Assembly (NCBI GenBank): GCA_946481625.1 | Contig: CAMLOZ010000067.1 | Coordinates: forward strand, 1 to 10,490 | Direction of reading: 5' to 3' | Length of the DNA: 10,490 nt | Source of the DNA: an uncultured Haloferula sp. | GTDB lineage: Bacteria; Verrucomicrobiota; Verrucomicrobiae; Verrucomicrobiales; Akkermansiaceae | Part shown: positions 1 to 7,252 of the stretch, in pieces | Position numbering within the stretch: position 1 is the first letter of the stretch | Layout of the letters: each line of letters starts with the position of its first letter | Notes under the pieces: generated by a model | Told to the model about the DNA's origin: nothing | The model's input: the letters and a program-made list of their open reading frames with translations, nothing else | Databases searched by the model: none | Program-made: the position numbers and the translations under genes

Positions 1-1
1 G

Positions 2-106
2 GGCGGCCCCGACCCGGTCCTCTCCGCGCTGAGCCGCACGATCGTCGGCCTCAAGGGCGGCGGGGTGCCCTGGGCGATCGCGTTCGAGCCCCCCATCCCA
101 CCGTGA
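2..106 (+). CDS. C-terminal end of an unidentified protein (5' part outside window)
   Basis: A plus-strand frame is open from the window edge to a TGA at 104-106 and encodes 34 residues ending in FEPPIPP. I count G or C in the third position of 33 of 34 codons, the signature of genuine coding sequence in this GC-rich genome. The opposite-strand reading is also open but gives a charged, Arg/Asp/Glu-rich sequence that looks like nothing in particular. I do not recognise the family. The tail is rich in Gly, Pro and hydrophobic residues (LKGGGVPWAIAFEPP) and has no obvious motif. The stop codon touches the last recognisable codon of the minus-strand receptor, so there is no intergenic space between the two convergent genes. 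That is abnormal and is discussed as a finding. Confidence 0.5.
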   Translation, partial: GGPDPVLSALSRTIVGLKGGGVPWAIAFEPPIPP

Positions 107-1804
107 GGCCGCCGTGAGCATCAGCTTGTCATCCAGCAAGTCCCACTTGGTCCCAAGTTCGAAGGTCTCGCTCTCTTCGGGTTCGAGGTTGATGTTGTTT
201 GAGGAGTTCGCGGCAGTCCCCAATGACAACCCTTCGGCGGAGGGGTTGAACGAGGTGCCATAGCCGAAATACACGCTGCCCGGTTCGCAGGGCTTCCAGG
301 TGATCGCGCCGCGGTAGCTGAACATATCGTCGGTCCGGCCGAGGAGGGTGTGAACCCCGGTGGTGGCACGGTTATGATAGTCCACGTCGAAGTAGTCCCA
401 GCGCACCCCGCCGCTGACCATCCACTGCTCGTTGAACTTCACCGTGTCGAACGCATAGACCGCGGCACTGAGGGCTTCCGTCGCTGTCCCGGCTCCATTG
501 CGGAAGATCACCGGGAAGTACGGGTCATACGGATTGGGAGCGAAAAGATCCGTCGCGGGGGCCGAGGCGGCATTGAGATCGGTGCGCCCGTAGTTCTTGG
601 AAGTCTCGCGAGCCAGTTCCATGCCGGTGACCATGCTGTGTTCAAGCGGTCCCGTCTCGAACTCGATGTTCAGGTCCGTCTGATTCGCGAAGATGGTGTC
701 AACCTGGTCGCGTGTTTTCCAGTCGGTCCGGCGGATGTCGGTGCTGCCGTTGTTGAGGAACCGCGGGGCGGTCACGTCCATGTCGGTGGTGGTGTGCCCG
801 TAGCGGGTGATATTCCGGAGTTTCAGGCTCTCGGAAAAATCATGCTGGAACTCCACGCTGAAAATATCGGTCGTGTTCTCGACATGGTCGCGTAGCGCCA
901 GACCGTAGAAATTTCCATAGTCCACCGGGGCGATCTGGTCGCCAAGTCCCGGAAGCGCCGTGTTCGCTGCGGGGACCCAAGGAAGGCCGTAATCCGGCAT
1001 TCCCTTCTGATCCAAGTGGAAATAGCTGACGATCACCCGCGTGTCCGTGCCCAAGCCATACGTGAAGGTGGGAGCAATCCCCCAGCGTTCCTCGGTGACG
1101 ATCTCCCGTCCCGGAACATCGGCGCTGTGGAACATCCCGTTCAGACGGAAGGCCGCGCCCTCCAGCCCTTCGATGGGCTGGTTGATATCGAACGTCGCCC
1201 GTTGATAATTGCTGGTGCCGCCACCGAGCATGATTTCGTAGGCTTTCTCCTCCTTGGCGGTCTTGCTCACCAGGTTGATGGAGCCACCGGTGGATCCCCG
1301 CCCCGCGTTGGTCGAGGACGGTCCCTTGGTAACTTCGACCTGCTCGAGGTTGAACGGATCACGGGTGTAACCACCGAAGTCGCGAACCCCGTCGATAAAC
1401 AGGTCGGTGCGGGAACTGAAGCCGCGGATCGAGAGGTTGTCTCCTGCCGGGACCCCGCCCTCGCCCGCCTGCATGCTGATGCCAGGAACGTTGCGCAACA
1501 CATCGCGGAGGCTCGACACCCCTTGTTCCTGGATCACCTCCTTGGGGATCACATTGATCGTCTGCGGGATGTCGCGGAGCGGCTCGGTGAAGCGCGGTGA
1601 CGCAAGACGCTCGGGCTTGTAGAGCTTCTTGTCCTGCTCCGCCTTGACCACGATCTCGGCGAGTTCTTCCTCGGTCTTCTGGGCCTCCTCCTTCTTCTCG
1701 GCAGGGGCGGCGGTTTGGGCGGCGAGTTGGCCGACAGCGAGCAGCGTGCCGGTCACGGCAAGGCCTTCAGGGCGGAGTCGGAGCGATTCTTGGGCGGATT
1801 TCAT
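107..1804 (-). CDS. TonB-dependent siderophore receptor (Fiu/PiuA-like), C-terminus missing
   Basis: Outer-membrane receptor for TonB-driven import of ferric siderophores. From the ATG at 1804 I read one uninterrupted frame of 566 recognisable residues. The order is: an N-terminal export region (about 1-30, ending LAAQ, lacking strong basic residues); a charged linker; a TonB-box-like AEIVVKA at 49-55; the plug domain at about 70-180 with RDIPQTINVIP, GISMQAGEGG, LSIRGF, FIDGVRD and VEVTKGPSS; then barrel strands with alternating aromatic residues. The YTRDPFNLEQVEVTKGPSS and GRGSTGGSINLVSK blocks are typical of catecholate receptors such as Fiu and PiuA. Family members usually have about 700-760 residues. 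Here homology-like sequence stops after LMLTAA (residue 566), where a barrel strand should continue, and the frame then runs on through 35 codons antisense to another gene. The last barrel strands and C-terminal aromatic residue are therefore absent: either a pseudogene or an assembly chimera. A Fur-box-like site lies 68 bp upstream, and a PiuC-type dioxygenase is divergent. No Shine-Dalgarno precedes the ATG. Confidence 0.9.
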
Positions 1805-1871
1805 GAGACTGGGTGGTTGCAGGGCTTTCAGGGGGATTTCCCAACCTTCTCGCGCTGCAAAGCGGACTTGT

Positions 1872-1886
1872 TGCGAATGCGTCTCA
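1872..1886. promoter_or_regulatory. Candidate Fur box in the receptor/dioxygenase divergent promoter region
   Basis: The plus-strand 15-mer TGCGAATGCGTCTCA (reverse complement TGAGACGCATTCGCA) matches the 7-1-7 Fur-type sequence TGAGAATCATTCTCA at 12 of 15 positions, and the E. coli version TGATAATCATTATCA at 10 of 15. It is flanked by T at 1871 and TT at 1887-1888, giving the familiar look TTGCGAATG..TCTCATT. It sits 68 bp upstream of the receptor ATG and 137 bp upstream of the dioxygenase ATG, in a 218-bp divergent intergenic region. Iron repression of both genes through Fur is an inference from the match and from what the genes do. I found no convincing -10/-35 pair for either gene in 1805-2022; a TTGACC at 1984-1989 lacks a good -10 partner. 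Confidence 0.5.
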
Positions 1887-2022
1887 TTAACCCGTAGAAG
1901 TCAAAGCCAAAAATTCCGGCGGGCGTGAAAAGTCGATTCCCCGCCAATCCCCGTCACGGAACCGCCATCCGCGGCGAAATCGCTTGACCCGCTGCGCCCG
2001 GTGATGGGCACAGAAGCGCGCC

Positions 2023-2715
2023 ATGATCGTTTGCATCCCCGATGTCCTGACCCCGGAGCAGACCCGCCAGTACCGGAACATGCTCGAAGACGCCGATTGG
2101 GAAGACGGGAAGGCGACCGCGGGGCATCTCGCGGCGAAGGCGAAGGACAACCTGCAGATCCCCGCGACCCACCCGGTCGCCCGCCAGGTGGGCGAAGGAA
2201 TCATGCGGGCGCTGACCGTGAACCCGACCTTCATGTCGGCCGCGGTGCCGTTGCACTTCCTGCCACCGATGTTCAACCGCTACTCGGGCGGCCAGACCTA
2301 CGGCCAGCATATCGATGCCGCGATCCGCCAGATTCCCGGGACGGGCCACCGGATTCGTACCGACCTTTCCTGCACGCTCTTCTTCACCGCCCCGGAGGAT
2401 TACGACGGCGGCGAGCTGATCATCGAGGACACGTACGGCAGCAAGAGCGTGAAGCTGCCCGCGGGGCATCTGGTGCTGTATCCGGCCACCAGCTTGCACC
2501 GGGTGACGCCTGTGACCCGGGGCAGCCGGCTCAGTTCCTTCTTCTGGGTGCAGAGCATGATCCGCTCGGACGAGCAGCGCTCGATTCTCTACGACCTCGA
2601 CCTGGCGATCCAGCGGATCTCCGGAGCCCTGCCCGAGCATCCGGCGGCGAACCAGTCGGCGGTTCAGCTCACCGGGGTTTATCACAACCTGCTGCGGCAG
2701 TGGGCGGAAGTGTGA
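2023..2715 (+). CDS. ybiX: PKHD-type Fe(II)/2-oxoglutarate-dependent hydroxylase, YbiX/PiuC family
   Basis: Cytoplasmic non-haem iron dioxygenase of the prolyl-4-hydroxylase-like superfamily; its physiological substrate is not established for the family. It has 230 residues, the usual length for YbiX/PiuC (about 225). The facial triad is visible: H96 and D98 in YGQHIDAA and H159 in TSLHRV. R169 in TRGSR is placed to bind the 2-oxoglutarate carboxylate. Other family blocks are present: FNRYSGGQTYGQHID (85-98), TDLSCTLFF (113-121), YDGGELII (127-134) and the C-terminal segment LTGVYHNLLRQWAEV. The ATG at 2023 gives the expected N-terminus (MIVCIPDVL) but has no Shine-Dalgarno. In E. coli ybiX lies next to the catecholate receptor gene fiu, and in Pseudomonas piuC lies next to piuA. 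The divergent receptor here reproduces that association. A role in siderophore or iron metabolism, probably Fur-controlled, is inferred from context. Confidence 0.95.
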   Translation: MIVCIPDVLTPEQTRQYRNMLEDADWEDGKATAGHLAAKAKDNLQIPATHPVARQVGEGIMRALTVNPTFMSAAVPLHFLPPMFNRYSGGQTYGQHIDAAIRQIPGTGHRIRTDLSCTLFFTAPEDYDGGELIIEDTYGSKSVKLPAGHLVLYPATSLHRVTPVTRGSRLSSFFWVQSMIRSDEQRSILYDLDLAIQRISGALPEHPAANQSAVQLTGVYHNLLRQWAEV

Positions 2716-2784
2716 ACAGGAAAGAAAGCACCGATCGCCAATTTCCTAGATGGGGGATTCCCGCTACGGGAGAGAGCAAAGGCA

Positions 2785-2800
2785 GGGGGCGGGAGCCCCC
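2785..2800. terminator. GC-rich stem-loop between convergent genes (possible terminator)
   Basis: GGGGGC (2785-2790), a GGGA loop and GCCCCC (2795-2800) form a perfect 6-bp GC stem, in the 122-bp gap between the stop of the dioxygenase (2715) and the stop of the large minus-strand gene (2838). There is no T-tract on either side, so it is not a classical intrinsic terminator; position and symmetry are the only support. A weaker CCCG/CGGG stem lies just upstream near 2763-2770. Nothing else is seen in the gap. Confidence 0.3.
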
Positions 2801-2837
2801 CCCTTGAGACGGCTCCGGGTTGATCCGGTCGTTCCGT

Positions 2838-5800
2838 TCATGGGGCAGTCCCCAAGCTGATTTGCAGGCGATAGATGCCCCGCGCGGGCGGCGGCGATGG
2901 ATCGGTCATTTGCCGGGGGCCTCCGGTCACGAGCGGGCCCACGGTCTGAATCTGTTCCCATTCGGAGTTCTCCAACGAGACAAGACGCTCCAAGGAATAG
3001 GTGCGGCCAACCTTTCCATCGAACTCGAAGAGCGCGGGAGAGACCGAGACGATGGTGAGCCTGGCCGTGTCGTTCGAGTCGTCCGGGTCGGTGCCGGCGG
3101 TATACTCGTCGCCGTTGCTTTTGCCATCTCCATCAAGATCCCCGGAGGGGGCGAACTGCACGGGGTTATAGTAGAGCTCCTCCCACGCGTCGGGCATGCC
3201 GTCGGCATCGAGATCGCCCAGCGGACTGACGGCGGAAGCCGAGAGGCTCACGTTGTCCAGCACCGACGTGTTCAGTGCGGTGGTGCTGCCGCTGGCGACG
3301 GCGAGCCCGACGTAGCACGGGCTGGCCAGCGAAACGGTGGAGCTGCCGATGACGGTCCACGAGCTGCCGTTGGTGCTGCGCGAGGCGGTAATGGTGCTGC
3401 CGCTACGCGCCAGCCTCACCCAGATGTTCGGCGCGCTGCCCGTGCTGCTGTTGGTGGTGGAAACGCTACCGCCGGTGGTGGTGCGGCGCTGCCAACGCCA
3501 GGCGCCCGATCCGTTCACGGTGAGCGCAGCCATCCGGGCGTTCGCGGCGAGCGAGTCGCGCATCATGATGCCGACGCGGGCATTGGCACCGGTGTTCCCG
3601 AGGGTGTTCACCCGGGCGATCACCGTGCCGTTGCCATCGAGCGTCTGATAGACGTAGCGCAATGAATCGCTGGTGCCGCCGAAGGTGCCCGCTCCTTTCA
3701 GCGTGAAGGCGGAGCCGAAGAACTCGGCGCTGCCCTGAAGGCCGGTAGCGCCGATGTCAATGGTCGCCCACGGGGAAGGAAAGGCCGTGACCGAGACATT
3801 GTCGAAGGTCGCCGTGCCGAGTGCCGCGTTGCTGTGGCTGGTGACTGCGAGTCCCACCGACACCGTGCCGGCCATCGCAAGCGTGGTGGTGCCCACCTGC
3901 GTCCAGGAGGTGCCATTGGCCGAAACGTAGCCGGTGACCAGGGTGCCGCTGCGGACGAGGCGGACCCAATTGCCAGGAGCGGCATTCAAGGCCGGTCCCG
4001 CCACCGAGGACGAGGCTCCGGAAGCGCTGCCGCGCCACTGGAAGGTGAAGCCGTTCGACGGGGTGATGGCAACGAGCGCATTGACCGCCCCGGCGCTGCC
4101 GCCATCGCGGATCATCACGCCGGCCTTCGCCCAAGGATCGGAGTTGGATTGGGAGGTCACGCGGGCGCGGATTTCGCCGTCGCCCGTGAGACTTTGGGAG
4201 ACGAACTGGAAGGCGTCCGCAACTCCCCATATATCCGTTCCCGAACCGTTAACGTTAAAAGTGCCGCTGCCGTAGGAGGCACTGCCCGCGAGGCCGACCG
4301 CACCGATGTCGGAGCTGGTCCATGGCGGCGGTGGCGCTTGCAAGGTGGTGGCGCTGGCTTCGGCGGAGTCGACACTTTCGCCATTGGCGTTCACGGCGCT
4401 GACGACGTAGTGGTATGTCGTGCTGGAGTTCAAGCCGGCGTCGTCGAAGCTCGTCGTGGTGACATCGGGCGCGACGGTCGTGTAAGGGCCCCCACTGGTG
4501 GCCGAGCGCTTCACCTTGTAGCTGGTGGCACCGCTGCTCGGGTTCCACGCGAGGTGAATCCGGCTGACCGATGTCGCGGCGGCCACCAATCCGCCGGGCA
4601 CCGGGGGAACTCCGGCCGGCGGCGTGGAGAACAGCAACTCATCCGGAGCCAATGCTTTGCCGTAGAGGCGGACTTCGTCGATATGGCCATAGAAGCGATC
4701 GGTATGGCCTCCATTCCAGAGGCCGCGGCTCACGGTAAAGACGCCCGGGTCCCAAGCAGAGCCGTCGCCGGTACCCGTGGAGAGCGCCGGGTTCGTGCTC
4801 GACGAGATGTCCAGGCTGCCGAGCAACGTGTAGAGGGGATCACCATTGGTGAGATTCTTGAGATACAGCGAAAGCGTGTCCCCATCGCTGGTCGCGGCCA
4901 CGGCGTGCCACTTGGCATCTTGGACCGTGCCCGCCGCCGAGGTCAGGGTCCAGTTGTTGCCGGCGGCGTCGGTGAACATGACACGCAGAGCGCCATTCGG
5001 CTCCACATTGAAGTAAAGGGCGGCGAGCGCGGGGTCGGCCGCATAAGCGCCGCGACTGTCGCGGCCCACGATCGCCTGGAAGCCATTGGTCGCATCGTCC
5101 GGCCGGATGGCCGCTTCGATGGTCCACTCGGGGGGGCTCCACCGGCTCAACCCGGTGCCGATCGCGGACATCGCGGGATAGGCATTGGCGTTCTGGACGC
5201 TGACCGCGTTGGAACGTCCCGATCGGGGGATGGTGGCGCTTGGAACTTGCGCCCGGTAGGTGTGCCAACCGCTTGTCCATGCAGAGAGATGGTTCCCGTT
5301 GCCGGACGCGTCCAACATGCTGCCGTCGTACTGCCCGGCGGTACCCGGCGTGTACGGCACCTGCGCGCCGGGCGTACCCTCTTCGAAGGACCAATAGGCG
5401 ACCGGCGCGGCTTGCGAATAACCGACGTTGATCCGCAGTTCGGCATCCGACGTTGCGCCCGAAGGATCTGCGACCCGCACGAAGAAGCGGTTCAGCCCGT
5501 AATCGGCGGACGCCGGCGTGCCGGACAAGGTGCCATTCGCCGATACCGCCAGCCAGGCGGGTCCGCTCAACTTCGAAAAAGCCAGCGTGTCGCCATTCGG
5601 ATCGGTAGCCTGGCCGGCGAGAGTCTGGCCCGCGTAGGGCTGGTTGACGGTAGCTCCTGCCGGGGTGAGGAGATCCTGGGTGAACGCGGGGCCGAGGTTC
5701 GCGTTCTGACCCCAAAGGCTCCAGACCTCCGCGCCGCCGAGCGCGCGGTTGTACACCCGGAAGTCGTCGACGCGGCCATTGAAAAGCGGGTCCGCATACT

Positions 5801-7118
5801 GGCTCTTGCCGATGTAATTCAGGTCGGGTGCGAAGTGGCAGGGGTCAATCGGGAGATCGAACACGGATCCCACGGGCTGTCCGTTGACGTAGAGTGTCGC
5901 GCGGTCCTCGTGAAGCACCGCGGCGAGATGCACCCACTGTCCGGTAGGCAGGGGGGAGGTGTTGATCTGCTTTTCGGCGCTCGCGCCATTGATGGCGTCC
6001 TTGAAAGCCAGCCGCATCCCGGCGCCGGAATTCGGCGTCAGGAAGATGTTCTGATGGGTGCCGGTTCCGAAATCGAAGACCCGCTGCCAATTGCCGCCAC
6101 CGTCCCAATTCACCCAGGTGGCGACCGTCATCTCGCTGGCCAAAGCCACGGCCGCGGGAAGCTGGATGTAGTCGTCGGTGCCATCGAGATCGAAGGCTTG
6201 ACCGATCTTGCCGGCGACATAGGCGGGCGAGCCGAAGGCGGTGCCGTGCTGGCCGCCGCCGCCGCTGTCCTGAACGTTTCCGTCCATCGTGTACCGGCGG
6301 GTGGCCGGTGCCACCACCCAGAGCTGGCGAGGGCGTCCATTGAGCGTTTCTCCGGCACCGGTCACCACGCAGCGGTAGGTGCCGGCATCCGCCGATTCGG
6401 CATTCGCGATCCGCAGCGTGGCGGTGTTCGCGCCGGAGATGTCGCCGCCATTTGCCAGGTTGGCGCCGTCTTTCTGCCATTGCCATGAAACGGCCAACGG
6501 GGATTCGACCCGGAATTCCGCCGTTTCCCCGGTCACCACCGATTCGTTCAAGGCTTCGCGGGTGAAGGACAAGTAGCCCAGGTCCGCGCGCATGCCGGCC
6601 ATGATGCGGGTGTGCCAGAAGCGGTTGAGGTATCCGTCCTCGTGGTCGAAGTTGAAGCCGCCCGGCCAGATGGCGTGGCCGTCGCCATGCAGCCCGTCGG
6701 CGTAGGCATTGTAGGTGTCGAACTGCGCCTGGTTGCCGTAACTGCCTTGCCACACGCCGCCGGAGAGCAATCCGCCGTAGGCCCAGTGGGTGCCCATGCC
6801 GAAAGTGTGGGCCGCCTCGTGGAAGACGACGCGCTCGTTGCGGCTGCCGCCATAACCCATGTAGCCGTCCACGTTGCCCTCCGCCGTGGGGATGCCGGGA
6901 TGGTAGGTGACCGACCAGTGTTTGTTGAACGAGCCGTGCTGGTTGTAGAATGCCGCGGCCACCGCCACCGAGTTCGCGACCTGCTGCGCCTCCGGCGAGG
7001 AGGCCGGATCGAAGTTCAGCTGATAGGTGATATCGGCGCGCACCGGTGCGGCGGCGAGGGCGGCGGCCAAGGCAAGCAACTCCGTGCCTCGTGCTCCGCG
7101 AAGACGGGGACGATTCAT
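2838..7118 (-). CDS. Large secreted multidomain protein: metzincin-like protease domain, Ig, LamG x2, He_PIG, FN3, tandem repeats, calcium repeats
   Basis: 1426 residues, predicted exported and probably extracellular or surface-bound. A signal peptide (1-28) has an RPRLRGAR n-region, an Ala/Leu core and likely cleavage after PVRA. Residues 29-186 are a putative zinc protease domain with HEAAHTFGMGTH (100-111), GDGHAIWPGGFNFDHEDG (145-162) and IMAGMRADLGY (172-182), a possible Met-turn. The zinc motif is HExxHxxGxxxH, one residue longer than the metzincin HExxHxxGxxH, so activity is unproven. Then follow: Ig-like 190-268 (WQWQKDG, DAGTYRC); LamG 274-462 (MTVATWVNW, VDDFRVYNRAL); He_PIG 473-566; a second LamG-like domain 570-830 (EVRLYGKALAPDEL); FN3 835-927; two homologous ~180-residue units 930-1112 and 1116-1295; thrombospondin-3-like calcium repeats 1299-1350 (DLDADGMPDAWEE, DLDGDGKSNGDEY); and a C-terminal beta domain to 1426. 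No transmembrane anchor, LPXTG or PEP-CTERM signal is visible. The architecture suggests polysaccharide or glycoprotein binding with possible proteolysis. The gene is divergent from a GntR/LacI-type regulator. No Shine-Dalgarno precedes the ATG at 7118. Confidence 0.9.
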   Translation of the reverse strand: MNRPRLRGARGTELLALAAALAAAPVRADITYQLNFDPASSPEAQQVANSVAVAAAFYNQHGSFNKHWSVTYHPGIPTAEGNVDGYMGYGGSRNERVVFHEAAHTFGMGTHWAYGGLLSGGVWQGSYGNQAQFDTYNAYADGLHGDGHAIWPGGFNFDHEDGYLNRFWHTRIMAGMRADLGYLSFTREALNESVVTGETAEFRVESPLAVSWQWQKDGANLANGGDISGANTATLRIANAESADAGTYRCVVTGAGETLNGRPRQLWVVAPATRRYTMDGNVQDSGGGGQHGTAFGSPAYVAGKIGQAFDLDGTDDYIQLPAAVALASEMTVATWVNWDGGGNWQRVFDFGTGTHQNIFLTPNSGAGMRLAFKDAINGASAEKQINTSPLPTGQWVHLAAVLHEDRATLYVNGQPVGSVFDLPIDPCHFAPDLNYIGKSQYADPLFNGRVDDFRVYNRALGGAEVWSLWGQNANLGPAFTQDLLTPAGATVNQPYAGQTLAGQATDPNGDTLAFSKLSGPAWLAVSANGTLSGTPASADYGLNRFFVRVADPSGATSDAELRINVGYSQAAPVAYWSFEEGTPGAQVPYTPGTAGQYDGSMLDASGNGNHLSAWTSGWHTYRAQVPSATIPRSGRSNAVSVQNANAYPAMSAIGTGLSRWSPPEWTIEAAIRPDDATNGFQAIVGRDSRGAYAADPALAALYFNVEPNGALRVMFTDAAGNNWTLTSAAGTVQDAKWHAVAATSDGDTLSLYLKNLTNGDPLYTLLGSLDISSSTNPALSTGTGDGSAWDPGVFTVSRGLWNGGHTDRFYGHIDEVRLYGKALAPDELLFSTPPAGVPPVPGGLVAAATSVSRIHLAWNPSSGATSYKVKRSATSGGPYTTVAPDVTTTSFDDAGLNSSTTYHYVVSAVNANGESVDSAEASATTLQAPPPPWTSSDIGAVGLAGSASYGSGTFNVNGSGTDIWGVADAFQFVSQSLTGDGEIRARVTSQSNSDPWAKAGVMIRDGGSAGAVNALVAITPSNGFTFQWRGSASGASSSVAGPALNAAPGNWVRLVRSGTLVTGYVSANGTSWTQVGTTTLAMAGTVSVGLAVTSHSNAALGTATFDNVSVTAFPSPWATIDIGATGLQGSAEFFGSAFTLKGAGTFGGTSDSLRYVYQTLDGNGTVIARVNTLGNTGANARVGIMMRDSLAANARMAALTVNGSGAWRWQRRTTTGGSVSTTNSSTGSAPNIWVRLARSGSTITASRSTNGSSWTVIGSSTVSLASPCYVGLAVASGSTTALNTSVLDNVSLSASAVSPLGDLDADGMPDAWEELYYNPVQFAPSGDLDGDGKSNGDEYTAGTDPDDSNDTARLTIVSVSPALFEFDGKVGRTYSLERLVSLENSEWEQIQTVGPLVTGGPRQMTDPSPPPARGIYRLQISLGTAP
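3234..4331 (-). repeat. Tandem duplicated ~180-residue domain inside the large secreted protein
   Basis: Residues 930-1112 (DNA 3783-4331) and 1116-1295 (DNA 3234-3773) of the large protein are two copies of one domain. Shared landmarks, in the same order, are: PW..DIGA.GL.GSA; a G..D..RY/QF..Q.L.G.G region; AGVMIRD versus VGIMMRD; a W.R block; NWVRLVRSG versus IWVRLARSG; NGTSWTQVG versus NGSSWTVIG; VGLAV; and DNVS near the end. The pattern resembles concanavalin-like/DUF1349-type beta-sandwich modules found in Verrucomicrobia, Planctomycetes and some glycan-associated proteins. The copies have diverged substantially, so the duplication is old. They lie between the FN3 domain and the calcium-binding repeats. 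Confidence 0.75.
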
Positions 7119-7144
7119 GATTTGGGTTTGTCGGGTTTTCCAAT

Positions 7145-7158
7145 CGGCCCTCGGGCCG
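7145..7158. promoter_or_regulatory. 6-bp inverted repeat in the 7119-7252 divergent promoter region
   Basis: CGGCCC (7145-7150), TC, GGGCCG (7153-7158) is a perfect palindromic pair, 27 bp upstream of the ATG of the large secreted protein and 95 bp upstream of the regulator ATG. Its position would suit an operator for the adjacent regulator or a leader hairpin in the minus-strand mRNA. In GC-rich DNA such a short palindrome can occur by chance, so this is a weak call. Confidence 0.25.
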
Positions 7159-7210
7159 GATCGTCGTTACTTGTCGCACTCCCCCGGCGGCGGTTCAACG
7201 GCCCAGGTCC

Positions 7211-7239
7211 TTGACCCGATTGTATTTTCCGCATACATC
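7211..7239 (+). promoter_or_regulatory. Weak sigma-70-like promoter candidate for the regulator
   Basis: TTGACC (7211-7216) matches the -35 consensus at 5 of 6 positions. Seventeen bases later TACATC (7234-7239) matches the -10 at only 3 of 6. If used, transcription would begin near 7246, leaving a leader of fewer than ten bases before the ATG at 7253. It would also exclude the in-frame TTG at 7211 as a start codon. The intervening stretch (7217-7239) is more AT-rich than its surroundings. Confidence 0.3.
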
Positions 7240-7252
7240 TTGCGGTCTCCCG

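Noticed and set aside
121..369. Minus-strand open frame ending at 121, which might suggest the receptor simply stops there
   Set aside because: It is in a different frame from the receptor (PPPGFTPSS against ATTGVHTLL over the same bases); the receptor frame has no stop before the window edge.
350..1600. Plus-strand open frames at 350-895 and 1016-1600
   Set aside because: Antisense to the TonB receptor, which reads continuously through both; no domain evidence.
1954..2685. Minus-strand open frame of 243 codons antisense to the dioxygenase
   Set aside because: The plus-strand reading has all catalytic residues and full family length; the antisense product is unrelated to any family I know.
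3834..6488. Long plus-strand open frame (884 codons) antisense to the large secreted protein
   Set aside because: Its translation is low-complexity Arg/Gly/Ala/Val-rich with no domains, while the minus strand gives clear, ordered domains over the same bases. Long antisense frames are expected opposite GC-ending codons.
5845..7179. Minus-strand open frame of 444 codons overlapping the start of the large protein in another frame
   Set aside because: Arg-rich, no domains; it is the frame-shifted shadow of the signal peptide, protease, Ig and LamG regions.
7211..7252. TTG at 7211 as start of the regulator
   Set aside because: The added 14 residues do not resemble a GntR N-terminus, and the TTG is part of a -35-like TTGACC; ATG 7253 places the winged helix normally.
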